64,000 nucleotides of DNA from Melastoma dodecandrum (GCA_029817715.1 JARUPY010000580.1:57061-121060); one strand, 5' to 3'. Counted from the first letter of the stretch, positions 10,184 to 21,184 are shown. The notes: generated from the letters alone by a model not told the origin. Program-made: numbers and translations.

Positions 10184-11884
10184 ATGCCTCCCGCCATCAA
10201 CGCACCTTCCATCCTGACCTTCCTGAAGCGATCCAAATTACCCAGCCATCTCCAGCAGCTCCACTCCCTCCTCATCAAGAAGGGCCTGAGTCAAGACCAC
10301 TACATCCTCTCCCACTTCCTCTCCCACCCACAATTCCCCCTTTCCTTCTCCTTCGACTTCTTCCTCTCCATCCCTAACCCTTCCACCGTCCTCTTCAATT
10401 CCCTCCTCACCTCTGTTTCCCCCCTCTTCTGGGTCTCTTCCTTCTCCGCATTTTCCCACATGAGGGCCATGGGCTTCTCCCCCGACGAGTTCACCTTCCC
10501 TGTTCTGATCAAGTGCTGCGCCAAGGAGCTCAGGGCTAGGGAAGCCAAGGGGTTGCACGGATTGGCCGTCCGGAGCGGTTGGGGTGTTTATGTCTTTGTG
10601 GGTACTAGTTTTGTTGATTTTTATGGGAGGGTTGGCAAGATCGCGAGCGCGCGTAAGGTATTCGATGAAATGCCGATGAGGAATGTCGTTACTTGGACTG
10701 CCATGGTTGTTGGATACTTGGCCGCGGATGACTTGGGCAAGGCCAGGTGGACTTTTTCGAGGATGCCCGTTAGGAACGTTCAGTCGTGGAATGCGATGAT
10801 CCAGGGTTTGGTCGCAGCGGGGGAGTTGAGAGGTGCTAGGGAGCTGTTTGATGAAATGCCATATAGGGATGTTGTGTCATTTACTACAATGATCGATGGG
10901 TATGCAAAGGTGGGGGACCTTGTCTCAGCAAGGGCTTTGTTTGATAGGACTCCTGTGCGGGATGTGGTTGCATGGTCGGCGATGATTTCGGGGTTTGCCA
11001 GGGTGGGTCAGGCGAATGAGGCGGTCAGGCTTTTTTTTGAGATGGTAAGGTGTGGTGTAAGGGTGGATGACTTCGCGGTGGTCGGTTTAATGTCGGCTTG
11101 CGCTCAGATGGGTTGCTCGGAGCTGGCGAAGAAGATGGATTCTTACATGAGTGAAAATGCGGGATTGATTAATCTTAAAGAGCCTCATGTGGTTGCTGCT
11201 TTGATTGACATGAATGCAAAGAGTGGGAACATTGAGAGAGCTGTAGAGCTTTTCAATGGGAACCCGAGGAGCGACATGGTGTGTCATTGTTCGTTGATAC
11301 AGGGCTTATCCATGCATGGTCGTGGGACGGAGGCTGTTCGGTTATTCAACAGGATGCTCCAGGAGGGGATCCTTCCAGATAAAGCGGCGTTCACCGTGAT
11401 TTTAACGGCTTGTAGTAGGACAGCACTCGTTGACGATGGTTGGCATTACTTTCAGCTGATGAAGGACAAGTATTCAATAGTTCCAACCCCTGATCACTAC
11501 GCATGCATGGTAGATCTTTTAAGTCGGTCGGGGAGGTTAAGGGCAGCCTATGAGCTCTTGGAAAAGATGCCAGTGGAGGCACACGCGACCGCGTGGGGTG
11601 CCCTTCTTGGAGGGTGTCGGTTGCATGGCGAGACGGAGTTAGCCGAGACAGTTTCTCAAAGGCTTTTCGAGATCGAGCCAAGAAATGCGGGGAACTATGT
11701 GCTGATGTCCAATATCTATGCAGCGGCAGATCGGTGGGTTGACGTATCTCATTTGAGGGCGCAGATGAATGAGAGCGGAATAAAAAAGGTCCCAGGATAC
11801 AGCCGGCTCTCATCGGGATTGTATTCTTCCGGGGGGTTGGAGCAACGAGCACAAGAACTTCCAGGCTCGAAGAGCCGAAGGTAA
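10184..11884 (+). CDS. Pentatricopeptide repeat protein, PLS-E class
   Basis: Single exon, 566 residues from ATG 10184 (MPPAINAPSIL); an in-frame ATG at 10121 would add 21 residues with no family similarity. The sequence is a ladder of 31-36-residue repeats with typical P, L and S signatures (ARKVFDEMPMRNVVTWTAMV, ARELFDEMPYRDVVSFTTMI, HYACMVDLLSRSGRLRAAYE), ending in an E-type motif (AWGALLGGCRLHGETELAE, NYVLMSNIYAAADRW, GIKKVPGYS) without a DYW domain. PLS-class PPR proteins bind organellar RNA and usually specify C-to-U editing sites, recruiting a DYW partner when they lack that domain. It looks like the Arabidopsis At5g37570 type; that match is from memory. A basic Ser/Pro-rich N-terminus is compatible with organelle import. 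Confidence 0.93.
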   Translation: MPPAINAPSILTFLKRSKLPSHLQQLHSLLIKKGLSQDHYILSHFLSHPQFPLSFSFDFFLSIPNPSTVLFNSLLTSVSPLFWVSSFSAFSHMRAMGFSPDEFTFPVLIKCCAKELRAREAKGLHGLAVRSGWGVYVFVGTSFVDFYGRVGKIASARKVFDEMPMRNVVTWTAMVVGYLAADDLGKARWTFSRMPVRNVQSWNAMIQGLVAAGELRGARELFDEMPYRDVVSFTTMIDGYAKVGDLVSARALFDRTPVRDVVAWSAMISGFARVGQANEAVRLFFEMVRCGVRVDDFAVVGLMSACAQMGCSELAKKMDSYMSENAGLINLKEPHVVAALIDMNAKSGNIERAVELFNGNPRSDMVCHCSLIQGLSMHGRGTEAVRLFNRMLQEGILPDKAAFTVILTACSRTALVDDGWHYFQLMKDKYSIVPTPDHYACMVDLLSRSGRLRAAYELLEKMPVEAHATAWGALLGGCRLHGETELAETVSQRLFEIEPRNAGNYVLMSNIYAAADRWVDVSHLRAQMNESGIKKVPGYSRLSSGLYSSGGLEQRAQELPGSKSRR

Positions 11885-12521
11885 TGCTGCGATTGGGCCT
11901 TTCGAGGCTTGTGTTGGTGGGGCTCGTGGAGCATTCGACTCACGTTGTGTTTCAAGGCGGTCATGCCCGGCTGACGATTTACTCTGCTATTGGGGCCATG
12001 CATCGGATGTACATTCGCAAACACAAAAGCATCCAAAATTTCCCCGATGACAGATATTCTGGGCCCTTCGGGATTTCTTGTCGGGCTTCAAAATTCAAAC
12101 ATCAGCCCATTAGGCCCAATGGCATGCGTAATGGGCCTTAAGCCCAACTACAAAGGCAGACAGAATACGAAAATAAAAATCCGACGCTTCACGTTGGATC
12201 GCAAAATAATTTACAAAATAATTCAGTCAAATTTATAATTTTAAGTGTTTTTAATTTCGATTTCAGTTTTTAAAAATTTAGGATTTTAGTTTGATTTTTA
12301 AAGAACTCGTGGAAGAAAAGGACAAAAGGGAAGTTAAAAAGTTAGGGATGGGAAAGTGGGGAAGGGCAAAAGGAAAAAGAGTAATTTAGAGTTTTTTAAA
12401 TCCGAGTTCCAACGAGGAAAAAATACGTTTTTCATAAGGATGAATACAGTTAGCAAAATCCCAGATCTGAATTCTCATAAGAATAAAACGTTTTTCATCA
12501 TGGCCGAAGAAGGGGACTGAA
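11885..12521. other. PPR 3' flank and spacer before SDR-A
   Basis: About 640 bp with no supported gene. The first part, to about 12160, keeps GC-rich coding-like composition and may be 3' UTR or former coding sequence lost after a premature stop; GGGCC-type words are frequent at 12060-12145. The rest is AT-rich. Confidence 0.4.
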
Positions 12522-12894
12522 ATGGCTTCTCCACAGAGAAGGTTAAGTGCTCATATTATTACTCATCGTTATCTGATGAAATGTATATCTAATTATTCGA
12601 TCTACTGGTTGTCCGAAAGTCGTACTTTTTGTAAGTCATACACATTTTCAGTTTCTGTTGAATGACGACTTTCAGGTCGGAGGGTAAGGTGGCCATAGTC
12701 ACCGGAGGAGCCAGAGGCATCCAAGAGTATACGGCCCCGACTCTGTGTCCCATGGTGCCAAGGTTGTTGTCGCCGATAATCAGGATGAACTCGGCTCCTC
12801 TCTCTGTCAGTTGCTTGGATTTCATAGCACGATGTATGTCCGATCTGATGTAAGAGAGGAATCCGACTTGGAGAATGCAGTGGAGGGACGTGGC
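12522..12894 (+). pseudogene. SDR-A pseudogene, 5' part
   Basis: Exon 1 is 12522-12541 (ATG GCT TCT CCA...), followed by a GT-AG intron (12542-12675) and exon 2 from 12676 with the Rossmann motif GKVAIVTGGARGI. The same first-intron position is used by the intact SDR genes C and D. A frameshift at about 12735-12745 moves the protein to the frame reading HGAKVVVADNQDELGSSLC. The gene is cut at 12894 by an LTR retrotransposon; the 3' part resumes at 18029. The family is SDR110C NAD-dependent dehydrogenases (secoisolariciresinol dehydrogenase/ABA2 type). It is inactive. Confidence 0.88.
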
Positions 12895-13405
12895 TGTAAA
12901 ATCCCGCAGTTCCTGTACATATCCCCTCCGTTCCGTCTTATTCTATTGAGAGTTAGAAATCCGTGGTTGGGGAAAATGGAAATCCCTCCCCCCGATTACC
13001 TCCTAATTTATTTTATAATTTTGTTTCTTTTCCTTTTTCTTAATAAATCATATTTTTACGTATGTTCACATAAATTGAGTTACAATTCCCTCAAATAAAA
13101 TTTATAATTTTTGCAAGTTAAGTTCGTCAGTTAATTATAATTTTAGAGTTCTAAACGGGGACAAGATCGCTATTCGAATCCAATTACATTTGAGTCAAGG
13201 CATCTTCTTTCTCGCGTGACCTACTCACACGTAACCGAACTCAGCATCGATAATGCCTAGCTAACAACGTCTGTTGACCACGAGAATACTAGACTCTCGT
13301 GTTCACGTCGGATTTTGACTAAGTCCACGTTTGACTCATCTATTTATTTATTCGAACTTACACAAAATCATCATATTTTATAAATCAAATTTACTGGTCT
13401 TTACA
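12895..13405 (-). repeat. 3' LTR of the Ty3-type element
   Basis: 511 bp with TG...CA termini on the minus strand (TGTAAAGACC at the inner edge, ATTTTACA at the outer edge). Adjacent to the target duplication gtggc. Confidence 0.85.
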
Positions 13406-14499
13406 ATAATCCACACCCTTAAATAAATTTCGTCCTCGAAATTTGCTTAGTATCACTGTCCCATTTCAACAGAATCACTCTTACGACTATTTTCCATTTT
13501 CAACACGAACATGACTGCTCCAGCCATAACTTCTCTAAAACCACTCAAAATGCATCTCGAAGGACAAAGCATCATCTGAGCGAGGCAGAAGTACCCAACA
13601 CTTATTAAGATACTGCGAGAGGTAAGAAAATACGAGACAAAGCATTTGGTATATAATCATCAACAAAATATCTCGGTCTTATGGAAAGATTCGTTTCCTA
13701 CGCCATGGATTCTTAACACCCTATCAAAAGGGGAAAAAAAAAAGATCCGAATCTATAATAAGGAAGCAAGTGAGACATCAGACCTATTAGCATCTCCCGA
13801 AGTATTGACAGTAATTTTCACCCCATCAATAATTCTTAACAACCAGTCACCACAACTATGCCAACCAACATCCTGAGGCGAACAGCAGAAATAGCAGTTT
13901 CGATACCAGGAACAACATAACCACATCCCTTTTAAAATCGCGAAAACCTAATCAAGCCGCTACATCTCGAATCCGTTTCCTCACAAAATAAGTAGCGGCT
14001 TCGAACACAAGAGCTAAACCTAGGTGTAAACCACTATTGACTGAAACTCATCCCAAATCTTGCCGCCAGTTCCCGACTTTAATCGGAAGCTGGGATCTGA
14101 ATCTCCCCAAAGGTAGCAATAGTGTGGCAAGGACGGTTCACTGGTTGCCCCAGGAGTGTATCGGTTCAAAAGGTTACCAATGCATTAGCAGCAAAAGCTG
14201 TCCGATGTACATCGATACCGTCTTGTATCTGAACACTATAAGCAAGTTTATGAAAAATCATGGGTTGTTGCACAGACTTCAAAACAACCATCTCCTGAGC
14301 ATCATCCATATGATACATGTCGCCATTTACGAAGCCCCCCACACTACTCAATTCTCGGTGGTGCCATCTACTGGCTGATTTTAGAATGCTCATCACCAAC
14401 AGATGCAATTTCATTGCTCGTTAAGATATTTGGACCACCATCACTAGAAACTATGACTGCATCAGGTGACGGCTTGCTCACACCTTGACCATCCCCAGA
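13406..14499 (-). other. Interior of the LTR element, unassigned
   Basis: It begins at the polypurine-like tract and continues with sequence that has no recognisable integrase or chromodomain. On the minus strand, 14166-14414 is open (82 codons, containing AQEMVVLKSVQQPMIFHKLA); it looks like real but unidentified coding sequence, perhaps a second captured gene piece. Confidence 0.4.
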
Positions 14500-17400
14500 C
14501 CTGTACCATGCTTTCAAGGTTACTAGATGCAATCTTACTTCCAATGTAAGTGTCCCAACATATGCTGCTATGCTTCGATCTGCTCGTCATTTCCATGCCT
14601 GGATAGTGAATATCGCGGTCCTGATTCAAAATTGGATCACATTCGAAAACCTTTATCTTTTGTTCACCCCGGCCGTGGCAAAGAACTCTCCATCTCTATC
14701 TAAGCTCAGGGAACCGACTAAGTTGGAAGAGTTTAGCAGATCCCCTTGCTTCAAGTATGCTATCACTTTTAACTGATTGAAAGATAAATCCTTGCACAAG
14801 CCTTCCAAAAAAAAGGGCTGTATCCATCCACCCCACTTAATTTCACTATGCTGGACTTTGGATGCAGAATTGTTGGCTGAACTTCTTTCAGCCATTACTG
14901 TCTACAAAACCTCTACCTTCGTTGCTCAAAGGTGAAGATCTGGCAAGTGGTCTCCTGGAAGACTTGAAAGACTGGTGCCGTGTCAAGAAGTGCGCTGCCT
15001 CTAACTTGCTAAAGTTCTTCATCAATCGAGAGATTCTCAAGTGAAAGCGCTCTTCTTCTCGCTGCGACTGTGAGAAACTTGACTGGTATCCAGGCCAAGG
15101 AATCGATCTTCAATACCATGGAAGAATGGATATGGATGGACCCATTGTGGTCGGGTCTTTAATGTCACCTGACGTTTGTGCAAGTAGACTCGAATCTGCA
15201 AGCTCATTCTTTTCTAGGCTTGGGGTCACCTTTTTCTTTAGAATTGTCCGCCGCTTTGACGCTTCTTCCACATCCATAAACGGAAGAGAGATCCTGCAGT
15301 TCACCAGTAACTTCTTGCTTTTTCTGTCGCATCGGCAATAGAAATTCCAAGCAACAAAACCTCTTCTTCAATTTTCTCTTTGAGCTCTATTGCAGCTTCA
15401 CATTCTGCCAGATCATCCCTTGGTTCACTAAGAAACTGACTCTGGAGCAACTCACTCATTACTAGATTGCTGCTGGGCCCTCTTCGCTTGAGCTAGATGG
15501 GCAGAATAACTCAAAAGAAATAACCCGAGACGGTGGATATCCGATACACAGGGACTAGGAGATCCGACTGCTTCCTCAGGACTCGTGTACCCGTCTGTCT
15601 CCATTGTCAAAACATGCCTCATTGGAAAAGATTGAGCCCTCTCGACTACTTGCTCACATTGCTACTGCCACTAACTTTATGATTGCCCCTGCCTCCGATT
15701 AACGAACCTTGTGTTGGAAAAACAGAGCTTGAGTACATGCCACTACTGCCTGATAGGACATTGCTCGTTGCTTTTCTTGACTGTGAAGCTTCCATTCTCA
15801 ATCTTCCTCTTCGCGACCGTTCAAGCGGCAAGGAAGACGATTCCTGCTTTACGCCGGTTCGACTATTCAACCCATCCTCCGATGAGTCATCTCCAGAATC
15901 TGAACAAGATGTAGATTCTATGAAGGAAATGAGGTCGAATGAGAACATCACGAAGCAAGAAGGGCGAACATTTTGGACAACCACCCCCTGTGAATAGGCC
16001 TCATTGACAATCTCTACTATCTTCATGAGTATATGCAGGCACTCGAGCTCATCGACCAGCCTCTCTGGCTCGTTCAACATCTGCCTCAAGCTGACATCAT
16101 CCCACTCTAAGGCACAAGAGTGAGGGTTTACTGTAGCCTCCTCCCCATAATAATGCACATACCCCAATGCATTCCTAGTGTTCTTCACGTGCTGAAAAGG
16201 ATTGCTATATAGTAAACCCAATCCCACATCGGATAGAGAAATAAGTCCGACCTAGTATATATAGCTTAGCGGGTTACTTCCTCTACAGCCAATTGGTTTT
16301 AGAGAGTAATCCCGCTGGAATTGTATGCTGGGCTCGACATATGTGTCGGTCCAATATTTTAACATGTTATTAGAGCCAAATTAAGCCCAGTAAAAACCGA
16401 TGGTGGGCCCCCTCGCCCGTGTGCGCCCGTGTGTGTGGATCAGTTCAACCCAAAAAAGGTGCTGACTTGTGGACTCGTACGTGGGTCGTGTGTGTGGTCG
16501 GCTTGTAAGCCCGCATGTGGGCTTGGGTTTGAGGGGGCATGTTGAAAAGGATTACTATATAGCAAACCCAATCCGCATCGGATAGAGAAATAAGTCCGAC
16601 CGAGTATATATAGCTTAACGGGTTACTCCCTCTGCAGCCAATTGGTTTTAGAGAGGAACCCCGCTGGGCTTGTATGCTGGGCTCGACATATGGGTGTCGG
16701 CTTGTAAGCCCGTATTGGGTGTCGGCTTGTAAGCCTGTATGTGGGCTTGGGTTTGAGGGGGCGTGCTGAAAAGGATTGCTATATAGCAAACCCAATCCGC
16801 ATCGGATGGAGAAATAAGTCCGACCTAGTATATATAGCTTAGTGGGTTACTCCCTCTGCAGCCAATTGGTTTTAGAGAGGAACCCCGCTGGACTTGTATA
16901 CTGGGCTCGACATATGGGCCGGTCCAATATTTTAACATCACGGACACAGAAACCAGTTGTTCCCTTGCCTTCCTAAGCCCAACAAGGTCCTGAAGAGACT
17001 CAGTTAAGGGATCAACCCTTTCCGACTGAAATGACCTAAAATTCCTCTCCGACACACCAGGGATGTTGAATCCCCTAGAGTTACCCCTAGAATTCTGCCA
17101 AGCAGAATCAGAAGAACCTCCCATTGCTATACACCTTTGCAATACCCAAGCTTTATGATATGCAATGTCAGACTACTCAACATTCTTCACTGTGTTCCCA
17201 TCGTGGATACTATCTTCAATGACCTCAACCTTCCCATTCTCAAAGACCTCCTGATTTATAGTGAACCAATTGTTGGTGCTTGCCTTCACTGCGACACTAC
17301 ATACCACATCCTTTTCACTCTCCTTCCTTCCTGAATTCCTGTTTTTGGCATCCTGGACAACGACAGTACTTACGTTGCTGCTGAAACCCACAATGCCACT

Positions 17401-17638
17401 GCAAACGTGGCATCCACAGTCTGACAGGCCCTTAAGCTCTTTCATGGTGACAGCACCAATCGCACAATCATGCCGATTACCCCGTTCCCATACCAGATAC
17501 CCTTCTCCATGACCTTGACCTTGTTTTCATTGACAAGGCCCTCAACTCTATAAGCCATATCATCCATTGCACCATTATCTCTATTTTTGTCGACAACACG
17601 ATCAGTTTGTATCTCCTCAACTCTCCTGTCAGTTTGTC
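14500..17638 (-). pseudogene. SPA1-like gene segment captured in the LTR element
   Basis: Minus-strand pieces follow the order of SPA1-family light-signalling proteins. From high to low coordinates: an N-terminal region (17142-17500; GSSDSAWQNSRGNSRGFN, then RVDPLTESLQDL); the kinase-like part (15900-16180; DDVSLRQMLNEPERLVDE, VVVQNVRPSCFVMFSF, STSCSDSG); a coiled coil near 15370-15480 (MSELLQSQFLSEPRDDL, AAIELKEKIEEEVLLLG); a linker (RLMKNFSKLEAAHF, 15000-15040); and the start of the WD40 domain (NSSNLVGSLSLDRDGEFF, KVFECD, RDIHYPGMEMTSRSKHSSIC). It stops within the WD40 region. Several frames are needed and stops occur, so it is non-coding. SPA proteins partner COP1 in dark-state ubiquitin ligase complexes; the inference here is only capture of a host transcript or gene fragment. 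Confidence 0.82.
16190..16937 (+). mobile_element. TRIM retroelement with three LTRs
   Basis: A 748-bp insertion inside the SPA1-like segment, flanked by tcacg at 16185-16189 and 16938-16942. LTR copies are at 16190-16364, 16540-~16692 (3' end lost) and 16764-16937, all starting TGCTGAAAAGG or TGTTGAAAAGG; the complete ones end TTTTAACA. A degenerate tRNA-iMet primer site (tgttattagagcc) follows LTR1 at 16365, and a purine tract (TTTGAGGGGG) precedes LTRs 2 and 3. Removing the insertion restores an open frame across the target (QLVSVSVKNTRNALGYV), confirming the boundaries. It has no coding capacity. Confidence 0.88.
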
Positions 17639-18028
17639 AAGAAATCTGTGGTTGGGGAAAATGGAAATCCCTCCACCCTGATTACCTCCTAATTTGTTTT
17701 ATAATTTTGTTTCTTTTTCTTTTTCTTAATAAATCATTTTACTAAAAATTTATAATTTTTGCAATTAAGTTCGTCGGTTAATTATAGTCTTAGAATCCTC
17801 AACGTAAAACGCGAACATGATTGCTATTCGAATCCGATTACATTTGAGTCAGGGTGTCCCCTTTCTCGCATGACCTACTCACACATAACCGAACCCAATA
17901 TCGATAATGCCTCACTACTTAACCACGAGAATACTAGACTATTGTGTCCACGTCGGATTTTGACTAAGTTCACATTCATCATACACAAAATCATCATATT
18001 TTATAAATCAAATTTACAGGTGTTTACA
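17639..18028 (-). repeat. 5' LTR of the Ty3-type element, truncated
   Basis: Homologous to 12961-13405 but missing the outermost ~60 bp of the LTR on the side facing the interior, so the normal LTR/primer-site junction is absent. It borders the duplication gtggc at 18029-18033. Confidence 0.8.
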
Positions 18029-18517
18029 GTGGCTGTCTGGACCTTGTGGAAGCTCGACATCACGTTCCACAACCCCGACATGGGGTTTTTCCTCGGGACC
18101 AAGCACGCAGCGAGGGTGATGACCCCGGCACAAAGCAGGTGCATCATCAACAACATGAGCATCGCCTCGTACGTGGCGGGAGCCGCCACGTCCGCGAAGC
18201 ACACGGTGGCGGGGCTAACAAAGAACACCTCGGTGGATCTGTGGCAGTTCGGGATACGGGAAAACTGCCCGTCACCGTCTGTGTGCCCACTCCCCTGGCA
18301 ACCCAGTTCACAAGATTTGAGGCGGAGATATTGGAGGAGCTTACAGGTAACATTGCCAGCTTGAAAGGGGTGATCCTGAAGACTATTGACTTTGCGAATG
18401 CGGCTCTGTTCCTGGCGAGAGATGAGGGAGGATACATTAGGGGGCAGTCTGCTGATTGATGTGGCAGTTAGCATTGTTAACCCATCATTTGGCATGTTGA
18501 AATACTCTGAAGTTTGA
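18029..18517 (+). pseudogene. SDR-A pseudogene, 3' part
   Basis: Continuation of SDR-A after the LTR insertion. Recognisable pieces are KLDITFHNP (from the KLDxxFNN motif), FLGTKHAARVMTPA, IINNMSIASYVAGAA, KNTSVDLWQFGIRENC and, in another frame, LKGVILKTIDFANAALFLA and NPSFGML, ending at TGA 18515-18517. About 30-36 residues between the NNAG region and FLGTKHAARV are missing, the YxxxK catalytic segment is damaged (only SAKHTV remains), and there is a frameshift near 18270-18290. It lies tail to tail with SDR-B. Confidence 0.85.
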
Positions 18518-18613
18518 GTTTAATCAGAACTTAAGACAATGATGAAATTGCGAGATTCAGATACATGCTCTGCCCTGCCCCGTGGCACGGCCAACAACAA
18601 CATCCATGGCATT

Positions 18614-19430
18614 TTAAGCATCAGGATAATTGAACATGTCAAATGATGGGTTGGCGATGCTAAATCCCCCATCAATGAGCAGATTATGGCCGCTAATGTA
18701 TCTTCCCTCGTCGCTCTCGCCAAGAACAGAGCTGCATTTGCGACGTCGATCGTCTCAAATGTCGTCCCCTTCAGGTTGGCCAGGAGATTTGTTTTTTGCT
18801 CCAACTGCTCGGCATCGAGCTTAAAAAACCGGGTTGCCAAAGGCATTGCACATGCGTACGGGGACAGGCAGTTCACCCGGATCCCGAACTGCCCCAGTTC
18901 AACCGAGGTGCTCTTTGTCAGCCCAACAACAGCATGCTTCGAGGTGGTGTACGCATGCGAGGTCACCCCCGCGACATAAGAGCTGATGCTTGCGGTGTTG
19001 ATGATGGAGCCAGCCCGTGCCGGGATCATGACCCGGGCGGCATGCTTCGTCCCTAGGAAGACCCCCGTCACGTTGACGCACAGGACACGCTCAAAGTCTT
19101 CTTGCAATTGTCCCCAATCCGGGCCTCGTTCGGGCCCGTGATCCCCGCGTTGTTAAACATGACGTCGAGCTTCCCGTAGGTCGAAACAGCAGTCGCCACG
19201 GCGTTCTCCACATCCTTTTCCAGCGTCACGTCACAGTGGACATATGTCGCATTGTTGAGTCCTATTGACTCGCACACGGTGCGGCCGAGGTCGTCTTGGG
19301 TATCAGCAACCACGACCTTGGCCCCATGGGCGACAAAGACCCGGGCCGTACGCTCCCCGATGCCGCTCGCGCCTCCAGTGATCAGGGCCACCTTGCCCTC
19401 CAACCTGGTTGAACAAGGAGAGGACGCCAT
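18614..19430 (-). pseudogene. SDR-B pseudogene (SDR110C family)
   Basis: From ATG 19430 (MASSPCSTRLEGKVALITGG) to a stop at 18614-18616, with TGGASGIG, NNAGITG, TASISSYVAGVTSHAYTTSK and the C-terminal NPSF region all present. One base is lost near 19105-19110 (frame change before QEDFERV) and two bases are gained near 18710-18715 (GCGAGAGCGAC), so no full protein is encoded; otherwise it is nearly complete and could be a recent pseudogene or carry sequence errors. Unlike A, C and D it has no intron between the leader codons and LEGKVA, so it has lost that intron. A CT-rich repeat (19431-19452) lies directly upstream. Confidence 0.85.
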
Positions 19431-19716
19431 CTCTCTTTCTCTCTCTCTCTTTAGCTCTATACTAATATTTGACAAGAAGAGTCGAGTCCTTCTATATAAC
19501 AACAACTAGTAGTACGACACACACTAATCAAACATGGGTCATGATTCTCTTCATAAAATAATATATAAGAAAAGTAAGAAGAGCCGGGCGTGTTTCACAT
19601 TTTTTACCATATGAAAAAATATAATATAAAATAAAATAAAATAGAATATACTAAAGTGAAATGATGGTAGCGAGAATTCGCTCTCTGTCCGTTTGATGAA
19701 TTTTAACCACAGTAAC
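19431..19716 (-). promoter_or_regulatory. 5' flank of SDR-B with CT repeat
   Basis: An uninterrupted pyrimidine repeat of CT units at 19431-19452 forms the probable leader; the rest is AT-rich with repeated AAAATAAAAT words near 19625-19645. A TATATAAC string at 19493-19500 (GTTATATA on the minus strand) is a possible TATA element. Confidence 0.3.
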
Positions 19717-20190
19717 TGTTTATCTAAATTCTGGTCATAGATATCAGTACGTGGATTAACAGTCTAGAACACAGGCTCGAACGATGGAAATCCAGTAAGG
19801 ATGCGACAACAGAAACACACCAGACGAAGGCTGGATAGGCGAAGCAGTCACAAAGCGATAGAGTTACCAGACAACGGGCGACAAGGGACAGCGAAAGCTA
19901 CGAGCGGCAATTAGTTGGGCGAGTGAGGAAACTCAATTCATCTTTTCAAGTATTCCAGCGTTCAAGTTCTCTTTGTGCACCTACGTTCTTGCTCACTTCC
20001 AAAGGCATCGTCGATGGCATCCGTAAGTGCTTCCGCTTGAGGGTGTTCGTCCGTTGTCTTCTCTCTCTTCTTTTCATTTCATATGATGACCACACATTTA
20101 ACGAATCCTCCAAACACCAGTTGCTCATAGTGCCAGAGATTTCCGACGTGTTTGGATCCGGCTTGTCCGCGTTCACTTCCGGAGCAAACA
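19717..20190. mobile_element. Solo LTR, short copy of a dispersed LTR family
   Basis: Starts TGTTTA, ends GAGCAAACA, flanked by gtaac (19712-19716) and ataac (20191-20195), 4 of 5 matching. It is homologous to 34786-35547 (shared words include TTTGGATCCGGCTTGTCCGC and GGCATCGTCGA) but lacks about 240 bp found in the middle of that copy. Confidence 0.65.
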
Positions 20191-21184
20191 ATAACAAAAA
20201 CGTGCTTCCATTTTCTCCCAACGAAACACGACTTTGTCTCCATTTTCGCCCCATGTTATCGTGTTTACCGGATGGACTAAATAATTATTGACTAGTACTT
20301 GGAGAATATTAAGCAAACGAACACGTGGTTCGGAATTCGATATGAGATATGATTGTCGTATATGAAAGAGTAAAAAACACAATACTTAATCAGAGTTAAT
20401 ACTTACAAAGACCACGAGGTTGTTGAGTTCATTAGAGAAAACACATAAGTATACTATTAGAGTGCCTAACACCGTGCTAGGAAAAAAGTCAAAAAAGAAA
20501 GAAAAGACGGGAAAATGGGAGAAAATTTTGAAAGTTGGGAAGGGGGGATTTTCGAAGAAGCGTGTTTTCCCTTCTTTTCTTTTCTAATGACAAGATTCTA
20601 AATGTACTAAGAAGTTAAAATTAAAGTGAAAATCAAATTTTTGTGATTGTGAATGTGTCCCTAGATAAGACTCGTTTATAATGTGAATCACAACTAATTT
20701 ATAAGATATCAGAGTCATCTTTGTGTTAGGTCACCTCTGCTTCTTAAAGTCGTAAAGCTATTTCCCATCTGCCTTTTTAGTCTTATAACACGTATCTTGA
20801 AATAATTCCCACATCCTTAGTTTAAATTGAATAGAACATGCTACTCTTTTTCGAACTAACGATGAGATCTGAGCTATACTCGAATATTTCAAGAAAAGGC
20901 AACACAATCAACTGGACGAGATGGTTTGGCAACTATAGAAAGTTTCGGGTTCGAGATTTAGGTTTTAGAAAATTGGTCCCCATTCGAAGTAGATTACAAC
21001 AAAAAGTCCAATAAATTTCTGAAAACAGTTTGAGATTAAAAAAGATAAAATCTATCACATTTATCCTATTCATGATTGGATGGCACGCGGTGGGAAAATA
21101 TAATTTGGTCTAAATAACGGCTTTTTCACATCCACCGGTCAAAGTCCCCCCCGATCCAGAAGACTGATTTAATACGAAAACATT
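20191..21184. other. Spacer between SDR-B and SDR-C
   Basis: AT-rich sequence with no open frame that resembles a protein and no TIR or LTR boundary I can define. It contains the 3' flank of SDR-C. Confidence 0.4.

Larger units (their letters stand above)
12895..18028 (-). mobile_element. Ty3-type LTR retrotransposon carrying a host gene segment
   Basis: A 5,134-bp insertion flanked by the 5-bp duplication gtggc at 12890-12894 and 18029-18033, splitting SDR-A. LTRs at 12895-13405 and about 17639-18028 share long blocks (GTGGTTGGGGAAAATGGAAA, CGTCGGATTTTGACTAAGT). On the minus strand the left copy reads TGTAAA...TTTACA and is preceded by a purine-rich tract and AAATTTCGAGGACGAAATTT (13415-13434), the usual pre-LTR sequence of Tekay/Del-type Ty3 elements. 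The 5' LTR (right copy) lacks about 60 bp and no primer-binding site is seen. No gag-pol was found; the interior is largely a SPA1-like segment in the same orientation. It is therefore a nonautonomous, gene-transducing derivative. Confidence 0.88.

Noticed and set aside
16445..16795. Minus-strand ORF of 116 codons
   Set aside because: It lies wholly in the TRIM repeat and contains the translated LTR twice.
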